This document shows positions 13,801 to 22,430 of a DNA stretch of 64,000 bases, in pieces (position 1 is the first letter of the stretch; each line of letters opens with the position of its first letter). The position numbers were made by a program, and so were the translations under genes. Source of the DNA: Euglena gracilis (taxonomy: Eukaryota > Euglenida > Euglenophyceae > Euglenales). The stretch covers positions 59,640,168-59,704,167 of the forward strand of contig CP154954.1 in NCBI GenBank assembly GCA_039621445.1, in the 5' to 3' direction. The notes below the pieces were generated by a model. That model made no database searches, was not told the DNA's origin, and saw only the letters and a program-made list of their open reading frames with translations.

Positions 13801-16800
13801 AGCATCGCGTATGAGCTTTCAAATGTTAAGAACAATAGTCAAAGTGTTCACCCTTGGGGAGGGGGTTTCACTGGTTGAATCCTCAACTTTCTCCCAATGA
13901 TGAAGTTCTCACCAACCGAAGGGTGACTGGACGGTGACGTATTTTTTGCCTTGGGTGGGATGCAAACACAATCCAAAAAAAATAGCAAACATCGTCGGGA
14001 ATGGGCTTCCCTGCTCAACAATTCAGGTCAAAGGATGTTTTTGCCATTTCTTTTTTGAAAAAAGGAAAAATAAAATGAAAAAGAGTCTTTTTTTGGAAAA
14101 AAAAGGCAAAAGAGAATGAAAAAGAGTCTTTTTTTGTTTGTTTTTTTGGATGTGGTTCGACCCATGGTCGAGTTCCAGCTTACAGGGAAATCTCAGCCCC
14201 ACAAACTTTTTTTCAGCCAACCCAAACTTTTTAAGTCTGTGAGGTCGGAGGTGCGAGAGGGTGGGAAGTCAGTAAGCGCCTTTACGCCAGGCATTGGAGC
14301 CTGGCCTGGTGTGTGTGTTCGGGCGAAGTCACCAGGTCACACCCGGTTTGCGAAGTCACCAAGTCACACCTGTTTTTAGCAAATCCCCCCACACACCCAT
14401 TTTCTCCGCGTGACACGCGTGACACGCCCGCCATCGGGTCCCACCGGAGGTCGGGCACCCGCACTCTGCGGACGGCCGCCGACCTGGAGGCCGCCTACCT
14501 CGTCGCCGCCCACCACACAATGGCCTTCGTCAACCACTCCCTGCGGGGCGTCGACGGGGTCCAGGTGGTGTGGGTCACCGGCAGCCCTGGCGTGGGCTTT
14601 GCTCAGGACTGGCCGGCCGTGTTTTTTTTGTTGGAGTTTTCGGCCAGTGAATGTAGTTTGGCGATGGTGTCCGGTTTAGGTCTGCGGAGCTCATTGAGGC
14701 TGAGATCACAGGGCAATGAGGCGGGGTAAACCCCCATGAAGTGCACGGGGTGTGACACTTATTTGGGAACCACCTGAGAGTTTTTTGGTGAAAAGTGGCT
14801 TTTTGGGGGTGCGCATTTTTTGGAATTCACTTCCAGCCCTTGGGGGTGCGCCGCTTGTTTGGGCACTACGCACCATTTGGGCACTGCACACTTCAATGGG
14901 GGGGTTAGGTGGGTACGGCGGGGGGGGGGCACGGGTACCTGTTGTGGCCAGATGGATCATCCCACACGGTTGATGTGCTCCACAATTCCACAATCAGACC
15001 AAGGGGGAGAAGCAAGGTGTGTTGCTCTGGCTGCCTGGTCAGTGGCATTCTGGCCCAGTTGCGGCGCGGGCGGCACCCCCCCGCAGGGCCCGCCCGGCGA
15101 CCACTTCACCCAGCCGTGGTACACCCGACAGCAGACTTGCAAACACCACCAGGCTGCATTGGACCAACCCCCGGGTCTCCGTGTTCCCTGAGGCGCCTGG
15201 CCAGGCAGGTACACCCGGGTCTCAGTGTGTACCCCCCCCCGCGCAGGATCGTGTCTGCCCACGCTGAGGGCAGACACGATGACAAAGATGGCGAAGATTG
15301 GGCCAACCCGCGTTTCTGGGCTTCCAGTGACTTCAGTGTTGCGAGGCACTTTTCGCCATCTACCTCCCCCGTGGGGGGGGGGTCGGCTCCAGGTCGTAGC
15401 TTCAGCTGAAGGCACCCCGTCCCCAGGCCCAGCCAGCTGGCAGCCTTTTTCCAGCCAACCGCCTTTTTCTACACGACTAAACTCCCTGACATCGATATAA
15501 AGGAGGGTGTACAGGGTTTTAGGTGGGGTGCCCCCCCCTCTTGGACCAGAGGGGGAGTCCAGACCCCCCCCTCCTTCCCGCGCTTGCGCCAATTTTTTTT
15601 GCATTTATGAAGAAAAAATTGCCAAAAAGTGCCCAAAATTGGACTCTTGGCCATTTTGGAGGTTCAAAGTTTTGTCAAATTTCAAAAAAAATTGTGGTTT
15701 GGCCTGGCGCTTCGTGCCGGGCCAAAAAATCGGTCACCCGGACCGTGCCATTGTTCAGGTGGGTGTCCCCCCCACCCCCTCCCTCCTGGAATGGCAGGGG
15801 AGGTCTGACACCCCCCCCCCCCAGATGCCCTTATGTCGAGGCCTGCTCCCCCCATGGACGAGTTCGACTCATTTCCAACCGCTCAAAGTGCCATTCGGGC
15901 GGATGGACAGCAATTTTTTTGGCTTCAGAGGTGCAAAATGGTCCAAAAAAAAATGGCAAAGTGTGTCGGACATAGGCTGCCTGGCTCAAATTTGGGTAAA
16001 AAAAAAATCGGTTTTCTGTACAATTATCGTTTTTGGGGGAAATCATTGCACTGTCGGTTTTTTTGGTACCCAGTTTGGCCCAGGTTGGACCCAGTTCTAG
16101 CCGGGGACCCCTGTGGGGAGGTGTGTGGGGGGGGGGGGGATGGGTTCAGCCAGCAGCCTCTTCCACCCATTTGTTTTCTCAGCCACCTTAAAATTCGGCC
16201 TGTGCACGACACCCCCTCGTGGGAGGGGCTGCCCTCGTCGTACGCCCGCCTGCAGCGGTTGGCAGCCATCGCGGTTGGCGCCGCCAAGCAGTACTCCCAG
16301 GCTGGTCCCTGGGGTCTGGGTGGGGGTGCCGGGGGCTGGGAAGTGCATCGGCGGGAATGGCTAATACGGGTCACGATCGCTATTGTGTAAAAGTGAAGCA
16401 TCCGACATATCCGAAACATCCGATGTGTGAAGCATCCGATGCAGGCGGATTTTAAAGTCGTGGCCGACCACGCATCTGGGCTAGAATTCCAAGTCATTGA
16501 GATCTGACCCCCCCCACTCCCCTGGGGGGGGGAAGGGACACAACCACTCGGTCTTGGCACTCCAGCGCTGAAAGCCTGAAATGGGGCCTTTGGCCTAGCA
16601 CGGCCAGGCAGCCACATGCGTGATGTGTGCATTTCCTCCAGAAACGTGTCACATTTCTGGACGAAATGGGCCATGTTGATGGATGGCTGTCTCCTCCGCA
16701 TGGTTCTGACCTGCAAAAGCGGGGCGCATTTGTGTTTCTCCTTGTTCTGGTTTTTGCCATCGTTTGTTTTTCTTCATTTAATTTGATATTTGTACCCCCA

Positions 16801-19701
16801 ATGTCAAACGACCCCCCCCTTGCATAACGACCCCCGCCCCCCTGGTCGGAGGACAGACATTACAGGTCGTTGGACATGGGGGACAGAGTAATAGTCAGAC
16901 GAAACTGGCATGACTCTTGCAGGGGCAGACTCCAGGGCAATCATTTCCGTGGGGGGAGGGGTATGAAACTCAGGGGTTAAGTGTTTGGTAATGGTGATTT
17001 TTCGGAAACAGCAAAAGGCTCCCAAAATGACAGCATGCTTTTGATACACGGTGATGGGTTGCAGGCTATATTTCAAGGGGAGGCCAACCCCCACCTCGGG
17101 GGGGGGTACCTGCTTGGGCAGGCATTCCAGGGCCCCCAGATCCTGCTGGGGGGGGCACATGGCCAATAGAGGACGAAGGCACTTCGGCACTCCACCAAAA
17201 AATGCCGGAAACCTCAAAAAACCATTGTTTTTTTGGCTCACATCCAGGCAGGCACCCCCTGAACGGAGTGTCTCCCTGCCCAGACAGTCAGGGCACTCCG
17301 AGAACCCCCTCTCTGCCGGGGTCGGTCAAATTCGGTCTGATGGGGTGGGGGGGATGAAACCTTGTTGGCCAAGTTAGGCAGAACTGATGGATTTCATTAT
17401 CAAGTTTGCAAATGAAATAGTGTTTTTTTTTGCTTCTTATCTCCACAGAGAAATGCACTTTCATCGTTGCGGTTTTTCGTCGGGCCGAAAGATCCAGCGT
17501 GGGACCCCCCTGTTAAGGGTTTCTCATATTTGAACATTACCGGCCTTTCTGACTTGCCTTTCTCTTCATGGCTTGGTGCGATGCTATTTGAAACCCTCTC
17601 CGCCAACCCTTCTCCCTCTGTGTGAGGTACCCTGATGGTTAGTTTTTTTAAAAATTGGGTTTGAACAGAGAATTTCTGGGGATCCAGGGAAGGTTACTCA
17701 GTTGGGCAGATTACCATGGCATCTCTTCAACATCTGGACAACATCTAGAAAATATTCGTATTTTTGGCGTTATTTTGAAGGCAATTTTTTTGTTCATAAT
17801 TTAAGGTATTTGAAGGCATTTTTTAAGGCTTTTAAGCTTTTCCAGGGCGGTCAAAAGGCTGTATGGGCAGCGAACCAATATTTTTGCTTTTGCAAGTTGC
17901 CCAAAACCAAAACGCATTTTTTGAGTTTTGTGTTGGATATTCAATGTTCCAGCGATTCCAGAAATCATTTTTCTTCCCAGAGTTGGCCTGTTTTTTGCTC
18001 TTTATTTTTGCTCGGTTGGAGAAAATTCTGCCACTCCGGATTTTTGAGGCGTTTTAAGGACCTAAAAATTAAGCAGTTTGGCTAAGCACAATTCTGAAAT
18101 CTTGCCTGCCTTTTCTATATCCATTTCTATATCCAGTGCGAACAGTGTCGATCAGTTTTCAGGCATTTTGACAAAAAAAATCAAGCCACTTTAAGGCATT
18201 TAAGGTGTATCAAGGTGCCTTATAAAATTGCCTAATTTTTGGACCTCTGGTACACTGCAACAGAAAACCCCTTTTAAACTCTTTTTTTTGCAATATTTGG
18301 GACAACTCAAAACAATCATTTTGTTTTGCCATCCACATCGCTGGCGTTTGTGAGGATGTGCAAAAGGAAACTTTCAACAAACACAATAAGTTGCAATAAT
18401 CAAAAATAACAATTGAAAACGGAAGAAGAACGGGGCATTAAATATTCTCCACACGCGCATAAATAAATAGCAATATTCTCCACACGCACCAAGGTTCCCA
18501 ATGAAGTCCAATGCAGGGTCAGGAGGAATACCAATGCCTGGGCGGAGCGGAAGGCGCTGTCGCCCCCCGGCGGGACGCCCACGTGCTGTACTCCAAAAGC
18601 CACGCAAGCCTCATGCCGGACTGTGTCCACTGGTGCATTCCGGGGGTCCCGGACGTGTGGGCCGCGGCCATGTATGCAACAGATTTTCATTCAGTGCCCC
18701 GCAGAGAACTTTTTTTTCCTGCGCCGCGTGCGCCGCGGAAAAGAAATTTTTGCGCCACGGCAAACTTAAACTTCGCCGTGGCGCACCAAATGAAAGTCTG
18801 GTATGCAAATGGGATACGCGCCGCGTGTTGGCTCCAGTTGCCATGGAACGCTCGAAAAATAGTTTCGAGCGTTCGTCGTCAAATTTTGGCACCCAACCCA
18901 GACTGGTGGTTGCCCCCTCCCCCATGGGGGGATTGACTGGGCAATTGTCAGGCGGTGTCATGTGTTTGGAAGTTGTAACCAAGGCTCGCACTCGAGGTGA
19001 CAACTTTCGGGGGGGGGGGGTCAGGGTTACTCAGAATTCTGTGTCAGGTGATTCTGTCAGCATCTTGGTACTTCGATACCGGCCTGCCGCAAGAGGGGGT
19101 GAGGTATCAGCCAGCACCCCTTCACGCACCACACAAGCATACACAAATGACAATGCAGTCTCACCCCCACCGTCCCGTTTTCTTTGAGGAGGGGTTATTG
19201 TAAGGTGATATTTTTCAGTTCATGCATCCTTAGGTTTTTCGAACTCCCCCCGCTAGATTACTTACTGGGATTGGGGGGGGGGGGGCAAAGCCACGTTTTT
19301 ATGTGTGCTTTGTTCCCTTGAAATTTTTCTTGTTTCTGTTGGGAAAAAATATTGATTAGCAAAATTCTTCATTTCGGCCAATTCTTCCCAGAGCCAAAAG
19401 TTTTTGCGCATTTTTTGGCCTGTTTTTGTCCGTTTTTGGGACCTAACAATTCGCGCATTTTCAGAATTGCTCCATGTTCATGTTGCATACCCCCCCATGT
19501 CCAACAAATCTGAATCTGAATCTGATTCTTTTGCTGGCAATTTAGCATCATTAGTTCGCAGGACCAAGGATGCCATTTGCAATTGGTTTCCTTGCTGAGA
19601 TCGGAGCTGCATCCTGTGATTTCAATTTACACCTCTCTGGGCATATCGTGGCTGTGATGACGGCACACCTCCTCTTCATTTTGATTTGTCGTCCTCCATG
19701 A
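300..19701 (+). CDS. Gene A: PC-esterase / TBL-like SGNH acyltransferase (5' partial)
   Basis: A split gene recognised by exon-by-exon similarity to gene B and to the PC-esterase domain (trichome-birefringence-like and CAS1-type O-acetyltransferases and esterases). Recognised exons are about 300-348 (GDS motif), 9,077-9,125 (weak), 12,170-12,270, 12,939-13,002, 14,449-14,590, 15,096-15,150, 16,200-16,305, 17,518-17,562, 18,566-18,662 and about 19,640-19,701 (stop TGA). Key motifs in order are GRPIHMVGDS (nucleophile Ser), GEQHWLGDH, VVWVTGSP followed by DHFTQPWY, LNITGLS, and DCVHWCIPGVPDVW, which holds the D-x-x-H pair. Known for the family: acetyl transfer to, or removal from, glycans in the secretory pathway. 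The upstream cysteine-rich exons seen in gene B would lie left of the window. The first intron region (about 349-9,076) is very long and carries the inverted-repeat element. Substrate cannot be told. Whether A is intact is not certain: the exon at 9.1 kb matches B for only about 15 residues and the last acceptor is unclear. Confidence 0.65.
1080..2080. repeat. GTGGTTCACCTGTGGACACC minisatellite in two blocks
   Basis: Degenerate units of about 30 bp containing GTGGTTCACCTGTGGACACC followed by an A/T run occur at 1,085-1,165 (about 3 units) and 1,897-2,080 (about 6 units). Confidence 0.75.
3605..3935. repeat. R3-family interspersed repeat
   Basis: Contains the palindromic TGCCTGCCTGGGCAGGCA, GGCGCGAAGGCGCC and CCAAAAGTGGCCTATTTTCA. 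Related copies lie at 9,720-9,975, 10,190-10,330, 17,045-17,330 and 60,630-60,720. Confidence 0.75.
4655..4920. repeat. R2-family interspersed repeat
   Basis: Shares GTCTTGGACCC...GGTGGGTC and the segment GAAAAAGGTGCT...AGCATTTTTCG with 25,590-25,800 and 47,210-47,660, and in reverse orientation with 32,095-32,290. The 47-kb copy has a microsatellite inserted in it. Confidence 0.75.
5501..5864 (+). repeat. Left terminal inverted repeat (364 bp)
   Basis: Reverse complement of 7,459-7,822. Inner boundary is ...CAACCCACT; beyond it the two sides diverge at once. Confidence 0.85.
7459..7822 (-). repeat. Right terminal inverted repeat (364 bp)
   Basis: Reverse complement of 5,501-5,864, followed outward by an AT microsatellite. 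Confidence 0.85.
8255..8515. repeat. Degenerate GTGCGCA / AACCA repeat
   Basis: Units of about 40 bp carry palindromic GTGCGCAAATGCGCAC-like cores followed by ACCAACCA. Related single units appear at 3,160-3,350 and 4,300-4,380. Confidence 0.6.
8600..9270. repeat. Direct duplication of about 170 bp
   Basis: 8,630-8,795 and 9,105-9,270 share CTCATTGTCCAAATGGTGGA, CACCTGGCATTCACAG-like and ACAGACAGCGACA...TGTCGCTCCAGACGT segments, the last being a hairpin. The second copy overlaps the weak gene A exon. Confidence 0.75.
9077..9150 (+). CDS. Gene A possible exon following the GDS exon
   Basis: One frame reads LAPIIGQLSSSLSKW, close to LAPILAQLFQSLNCL in gene B exon 26,926-27,049, in the same relative position after the GDS motif. 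Similarity stops after about 15 residues, so either the exon has diverged strongly or it is a decayed fragment. A second partial copy of the same DNA lies about 470 bp upstream (8,600-8,800), which lowers confidence. Confidence 0.35.
9720..10330. repeat. Two adjacent R3-family copies
   Basis: Copies at 9,720-9,975 and 10,190-10,330 are each preceded by the same flank containing ATATGGAAGACTTTCGGGTC and TTTCAGGGCGGCAAA, so the flank is part of a larger duplicated unit (9,540-9,730 and 10,040-10,210). Confidence 0.7.
10340..10920. repeat. C/G-run and CCCCATA low-complexity block
   Basis: Includes ATACCCCCCC repeats at 10,803-10,910 and three copies of TCAAATCGCGGGACGTATGC-like sequence (10,497, 10,638, 10,758). 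Very long poly-C and poly-G runs. Confidence 0.7.
11890..12150. repeat. R1-family interspersed repeat
   Basis: Contains the GACGAGTTTTATTTATTTCC...GGTGCAAGAGTG block and the CCAGCCAGCAGCCTTTTTCC block. Other copies: 60-225, 7,080-7,400, 15,830-16,200, 23,100-23,490, 34,640-35,010, 46,780-47,020 and 48,300-48,470. Full length is about 350 bp. Confidence 0.7.
12170..12270 (+). CDS. Gene A exon (helix and strand before the QHWL motif)
   Basis: The frame reads VALTTAKPARALQQALRSRP then ALLVLA. Gene B has the matching TLDLARPAAALRAAVRAAP then AVLVV at 27,6xx. The following intron (about 12,271-12,938) is absent from gene B, where the same protein segment is continuous. Joining LLVLA to GAGEQHWL reproduces gene B's LVVGGGEQHWL in frame. 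Confidence 0.6.
12475..12832. repeat. 43-bp minisatellite with GGTCACAGGTTGCAGGT
   Basis: About seven units of CCGGTCACAGGTTGCAGGT TATAGGGGTGATATGACCAC with C runs; the central units are nearly identical. Lies in the gene A intron between the exons at 12,270 and 12,939. Confidence 0.85.
12939..13002 (+). CDS. Gene A exon encoding GEQHWLGDH
   Basis: The frame reads GAGEQHWLGDHALELLRLGT; gene B reads GGGEQHWLGDHGLGLLRLGG. The bases before the exon are TTGGCGCC, giving TTG at -8 to -6 of the intron, one base off the CTG seen at other nonconventional introns of this window. Confidence 0.65.
13080..13160. repeat. (CAT/CAC)n trinucleotide array
   Basis: About 26 imperfect units. Confidence 0.9.
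13460..13780. repeat. GTGTCGTTGACAC / GTGTCAACGACAC inverted-repeat cluster
   Basis: The 13-mer and its reverse complement recur at 13,466-13,500 and 13,698-13,775, separated by C runs and followed by TTTCCTGGAACAT. GTTGACACAC-like fragments occur again at 37,868 and 44,142. Confidence 0.7.
14449..14590 (+). CDS. Gene A exon ending in VVWVTGSP
   Basis: This continuous exon reads ADLEAAYLVAAHHTMAFVNH and then VQVVWVTGSPG. In gene B the same segment is split in two (28,609-28,698 and 29,117-29,179). The W-x-T-x-SP element followed by HF in the next exon corresponds to the conserved 'RT.SP.HF' block of TBL/PC-esterase proteins (family knowledge). Confidence 0.7.
15096..15150 (+). CDS. Gene A exon GDHFTQPWY
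   Basis: It reads GDHFTQPWYTRQQTCKHHQ, parallel to gene B's RGHFTRPWYDQPPTCNHTTP. The HF, W and C positions agree with the PC-esterase consensus that follows the SP dipeptide. The end of the exon is not resolved, as no GT lies close to the end of similarity. Confidence 0.6.
15490..15830. repeat. R5-family interspersed repeat
   Basis: Contains CGATATAAAGGAGGGTG, a poly-G/C core, and ATCGGTCACCCGGACCGTGC. Copies at 46,080-46,390, 6,225-6,480 and 60,800-60,930. Confidence 0.7.
16200..16305 (+). CDS. Gene A exon GLPSSYARLQRLA
   Basis: It reads WEGLPSSYARLQRLAAIAVG and continues AAKQYSQAG. Gene B has GLPATYPILQRLADTVATAS at 30,641-30,735. The two are alike in length and helical pattern. The preceding 350 bp is an interspersed repeat copy (R1). 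Confidence 0.6.
17518..17562 (+). CDS. Gene A exon FSYLNITGLS
   Basis: It reads GFSYLNITGLSDLPF, matching GFSYLNITGLSAAPF in gene B. The upstream intron ends CTGTTAAG, with CTG exactly at -8 to -6; gene B's corresponding intron ends CTGTCAGG with CTG in the same place. 'LNIT..S' is the element preceding the catalytic Asp/His block in TBL-type proteins. Confidence 0.7.
18566..18662 (+). CDS. Gene A exon with catalytic D-x-x-H
   Basis: It reads RRDAHVLYSKSHASLMPDC followed directly by VHWCIPGVPDVWA. DCVH supplies the D-x-x-H pair and HWCIPGVPD.W is the hallmark C-terminal block of TBL proteins (typically DCxHWCLPGVPDTWN). In gene B an intron interrupts this segment between DC and VHWC. Confidence 0.8.
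18700..18880. repeat. Cluster of short perfect hairpins just after a catalytic exon
   Basis: Inverted repeats include TGCGCCACGGC...GCCGTGGCGCA (about 18,750-18,785) and AACGCTCGAAA...TTTCGAGCGTT (about 18,847-18,874), with GCGCCGCGTG motifs on both sides. The cluster begins about 40 bp after the D-x-x-H exon, inside the last intron of gene A. Confidence 0.6.
19640..19701 (+). CDS. Gene A terminal exon
   Basis: It reads VAVMTAHLLFILICRPP then TGA. Gene B ends AVAHLLFTLICPR then TAG. The differences between the two DNAs are concentrated at third codon positions (TTG/CTC, ATT/ATC, TGT/TGC), which supports the frame. Joined to the upstream exon it gives PDVWAAA-MTAHLLF, equivalent to the final helix of the PC-esterase domain. 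The exact acceptor is not visible. Confidence 0.6.
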
Positions 19702-19827
19702 CTGGTCCAAGCTTGCTGTCTACACTTAACCGATCTCGCCTCCTGATTTGGTGCTCGCTTCTAAACAATTCCATACCGCCTCTCCCCTCCGTATATGACG
19801 CCTCTCTGTGCCAAAAAAAATTCCGAT

Positions 19828-20216
<389 letters not shown>

Positions 20217-20479
20217 ATAATAAAGGATTTTTCCTGGGATATGACAGTTGGTCGATCCGTTCTGAAGTGAAACTGTCCACAGGACAGGGGGTCCCTCCGT
20301 TGGATGGCATGGGTCCCGGATCGCGACTGCACACGTAGGTGGGTGCAATTTGGGGGTTGGACTCCGAATTTGACGAAATTTGCATTTTCGGGGCCTGGCA
20401 GCCTATGTATAACCTTATGGGGGTCAAAAAATCGATTTTTCTAAAATTGCCCGAAACCGACCGGATCGATGGGGAGCTG

Positions 20480-21110
20480 CACGGACCCACCCGGGGACCC
20501 GGGCTACCGGGCTGCCGGCCGGGCCGTGCCGCCGGGCCGCCGGCGGGGCCCGGCCCGGCCGGGCTCCCAGGCCGCCGGCCGGGCTCCCAGGCCGCCGGCC
20601 GGGCCGTGCCGCCAGGCCATGCCGCCGGGCCGCCGGCCGTGTCGCCTGCTGGGCCCGGTCCTGGGCTGGGCTGCTGGCTGGGCCAGGCCGGGCCGGGCTT
20701 CCGGGCTGCCGGCTGGGCCGTGCCGCCGGCCAGGCCGGGTCAGGCCGCCGGCCGGGCCGTGCCGGGCTGGGCCGCCGGCCGGGCTGGGCCGCGCCTTGCC
20801 GCCGGGCTGGGCCGTGCCACCGGGCCGCCAGCCGGGCCGTGCCACCGGGCCGCCGGCCGGGCCGTGCCAGGCTGGGCCGTGCCGCCAGGCCGCAGGCCTG
20901 GCCGGGCCGCCGGGCCGCCAGCCGGGCCGTGCTGGGCCCGGCCGCCGGGCCGCCAGCCCGGCCGGGCTGGGCTGGGCTGCCGGGCCGTGCCGACGTGTCG
21001 TGCCACCGGGCCCGTCACCGGGCCACCTGCCGGGCCTGGCCGGGCCCGGGCTGAGCCGCCAGGTTGCCGGTCGGGCCAGGCCGCCAGACGTGCCGCCAGG
21101 CCGCTTAACC
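20480..21110. repeat. GCCGGGCCG-type low-complexity block
   Basis: About 630 bp of GGCC/GCCGGGC permutations with almost no A or T; a 120-bp relative lies at 21,890-22,010. Open on both strands only because the composition excludes stop codons. Confidence 0.9.
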
Positions 21111-21654
21111 GACCCTACAGGTGCTCAAACCAACCATGGGGGGGGTCTAACCCCCCCCCCACTTATAAACCCCCCGGGGTTTATAGGATCCGGTTTGGTT
21201 GGCCGGCCGAAGGGGGGGGGGTTATAAGTGGGGGGGGGTTTATAGGTCCCGGAATTGTTGGTGAAAATCCGACCCCAAAAAATGACCCCAAAAACCCCCG
21301 AAATTGGCAATTTTCGGCAAATTTGGACAAAAATGGCATTTTTGAAGATGGTCGGTCTCAAAAAATTGCCAAAAAATTAGTTTTTGGGTGGTCTGCGGCC
21401 AAAAAAATCGTCCCCGGCGGTTTTCATTTTTCTTCCCCAGGGGTGGGGGGGTTTTAGGTCCCGGTTTGGTTGGTCAGCCCGAGGGGGGGGTTTATAGGTG
21501 GGGAGGGGTTTATAGGTGGGGGGGGGGGGGGTTATAAGTGGGGGGGGTACGTCTCCTGGACCCCACCCCTCGAATAGAAATAATAAGCGTACCCCTTCAT
21601 TCCTTTTTTTTTACAGAAATACCCACAGCTGTATGGCACACTTGTTATTATTAT

Positions 21655-21660
21655 TATATC

Positions 21661-21695
<35 letters not shown>

Positions 21696-21739
21696 TGTTA
21701 TTGTTGTTGGTGGTGGTGGTGGTGGTGGTGTTGTTATTT

Positions 21740-21806
<67 letters not shown>

Positions 21807-21827
21807 TTGTTGTTGTTGTTGTCGTCG

Positions 21828-21861
<34 letters not shown>

Positions 21862-22159
21862 TAGTATTATTAGTATTATTATTATTATGGCCCGGTCCGG
21901 GCCGACGGCTGGGCCGGGTCGGGCCGGGCCGCCGGGCCGCCGGCCGGGCCGTGCCGGGCCAGGCCATGCTGCCGGATCGCCGGCCAGGCCGGGCCGGGCC
22001 GGGCCGGGCCAGCCAGGAAGGATGCTGGGGGACTGCATCTCCTGGCCGGCCCTCGAATAGAAATAATAAGTGTACCCCTTCATTTCTGTTTTAACAGAAA
22101 TACCCACTGCCGTATGGTGCACTTGTTATTATTAAAATTGTTATTGTTATTATTATTGC

Positions 22160-22208
<49 letters not shown>

Positions 22209-22353
22209 ATTATTATTATTATTGTTATTATTATTATTAATGTCATCATCATTATTGTTATTGTTATTGTTATTGTTATTGTTATTGTTATTGGTATTGT
22301 TATTGTTATTGTTACTGTTACTGTTATTGTTATTGTTATTGTTGTTGTTGTTG

Positions 22354-22387
<34 letters not shown>

Positions 22388-22430
22388 GATTATTATTATT
22401 ATTATTATTATTATTCTTATTATTGCCATT
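21655..22430. repeat. Trinucleotide and hexanucleotide arrays
   Basis: (ATC)n, (GGT)n, (TTG)n and (ATT)n at 21,655-21,890; (TTG), (ATT) and (TTATTG)n at 22,130-22,430. The two blocks sit in a duplicated frame: AATAGAAATAATAAG and ACAGAAATACCCAC recur at 21,574-21,632 and 22,056-22,110. Confidence 0.9.

Noticed and set aside
20339-21457. 372-codon frame rich in Gly/Pro/Ala/Arg
   Set aside because: Read-through of the GCCGGG block, which has no A/T and so no stops in any frame.
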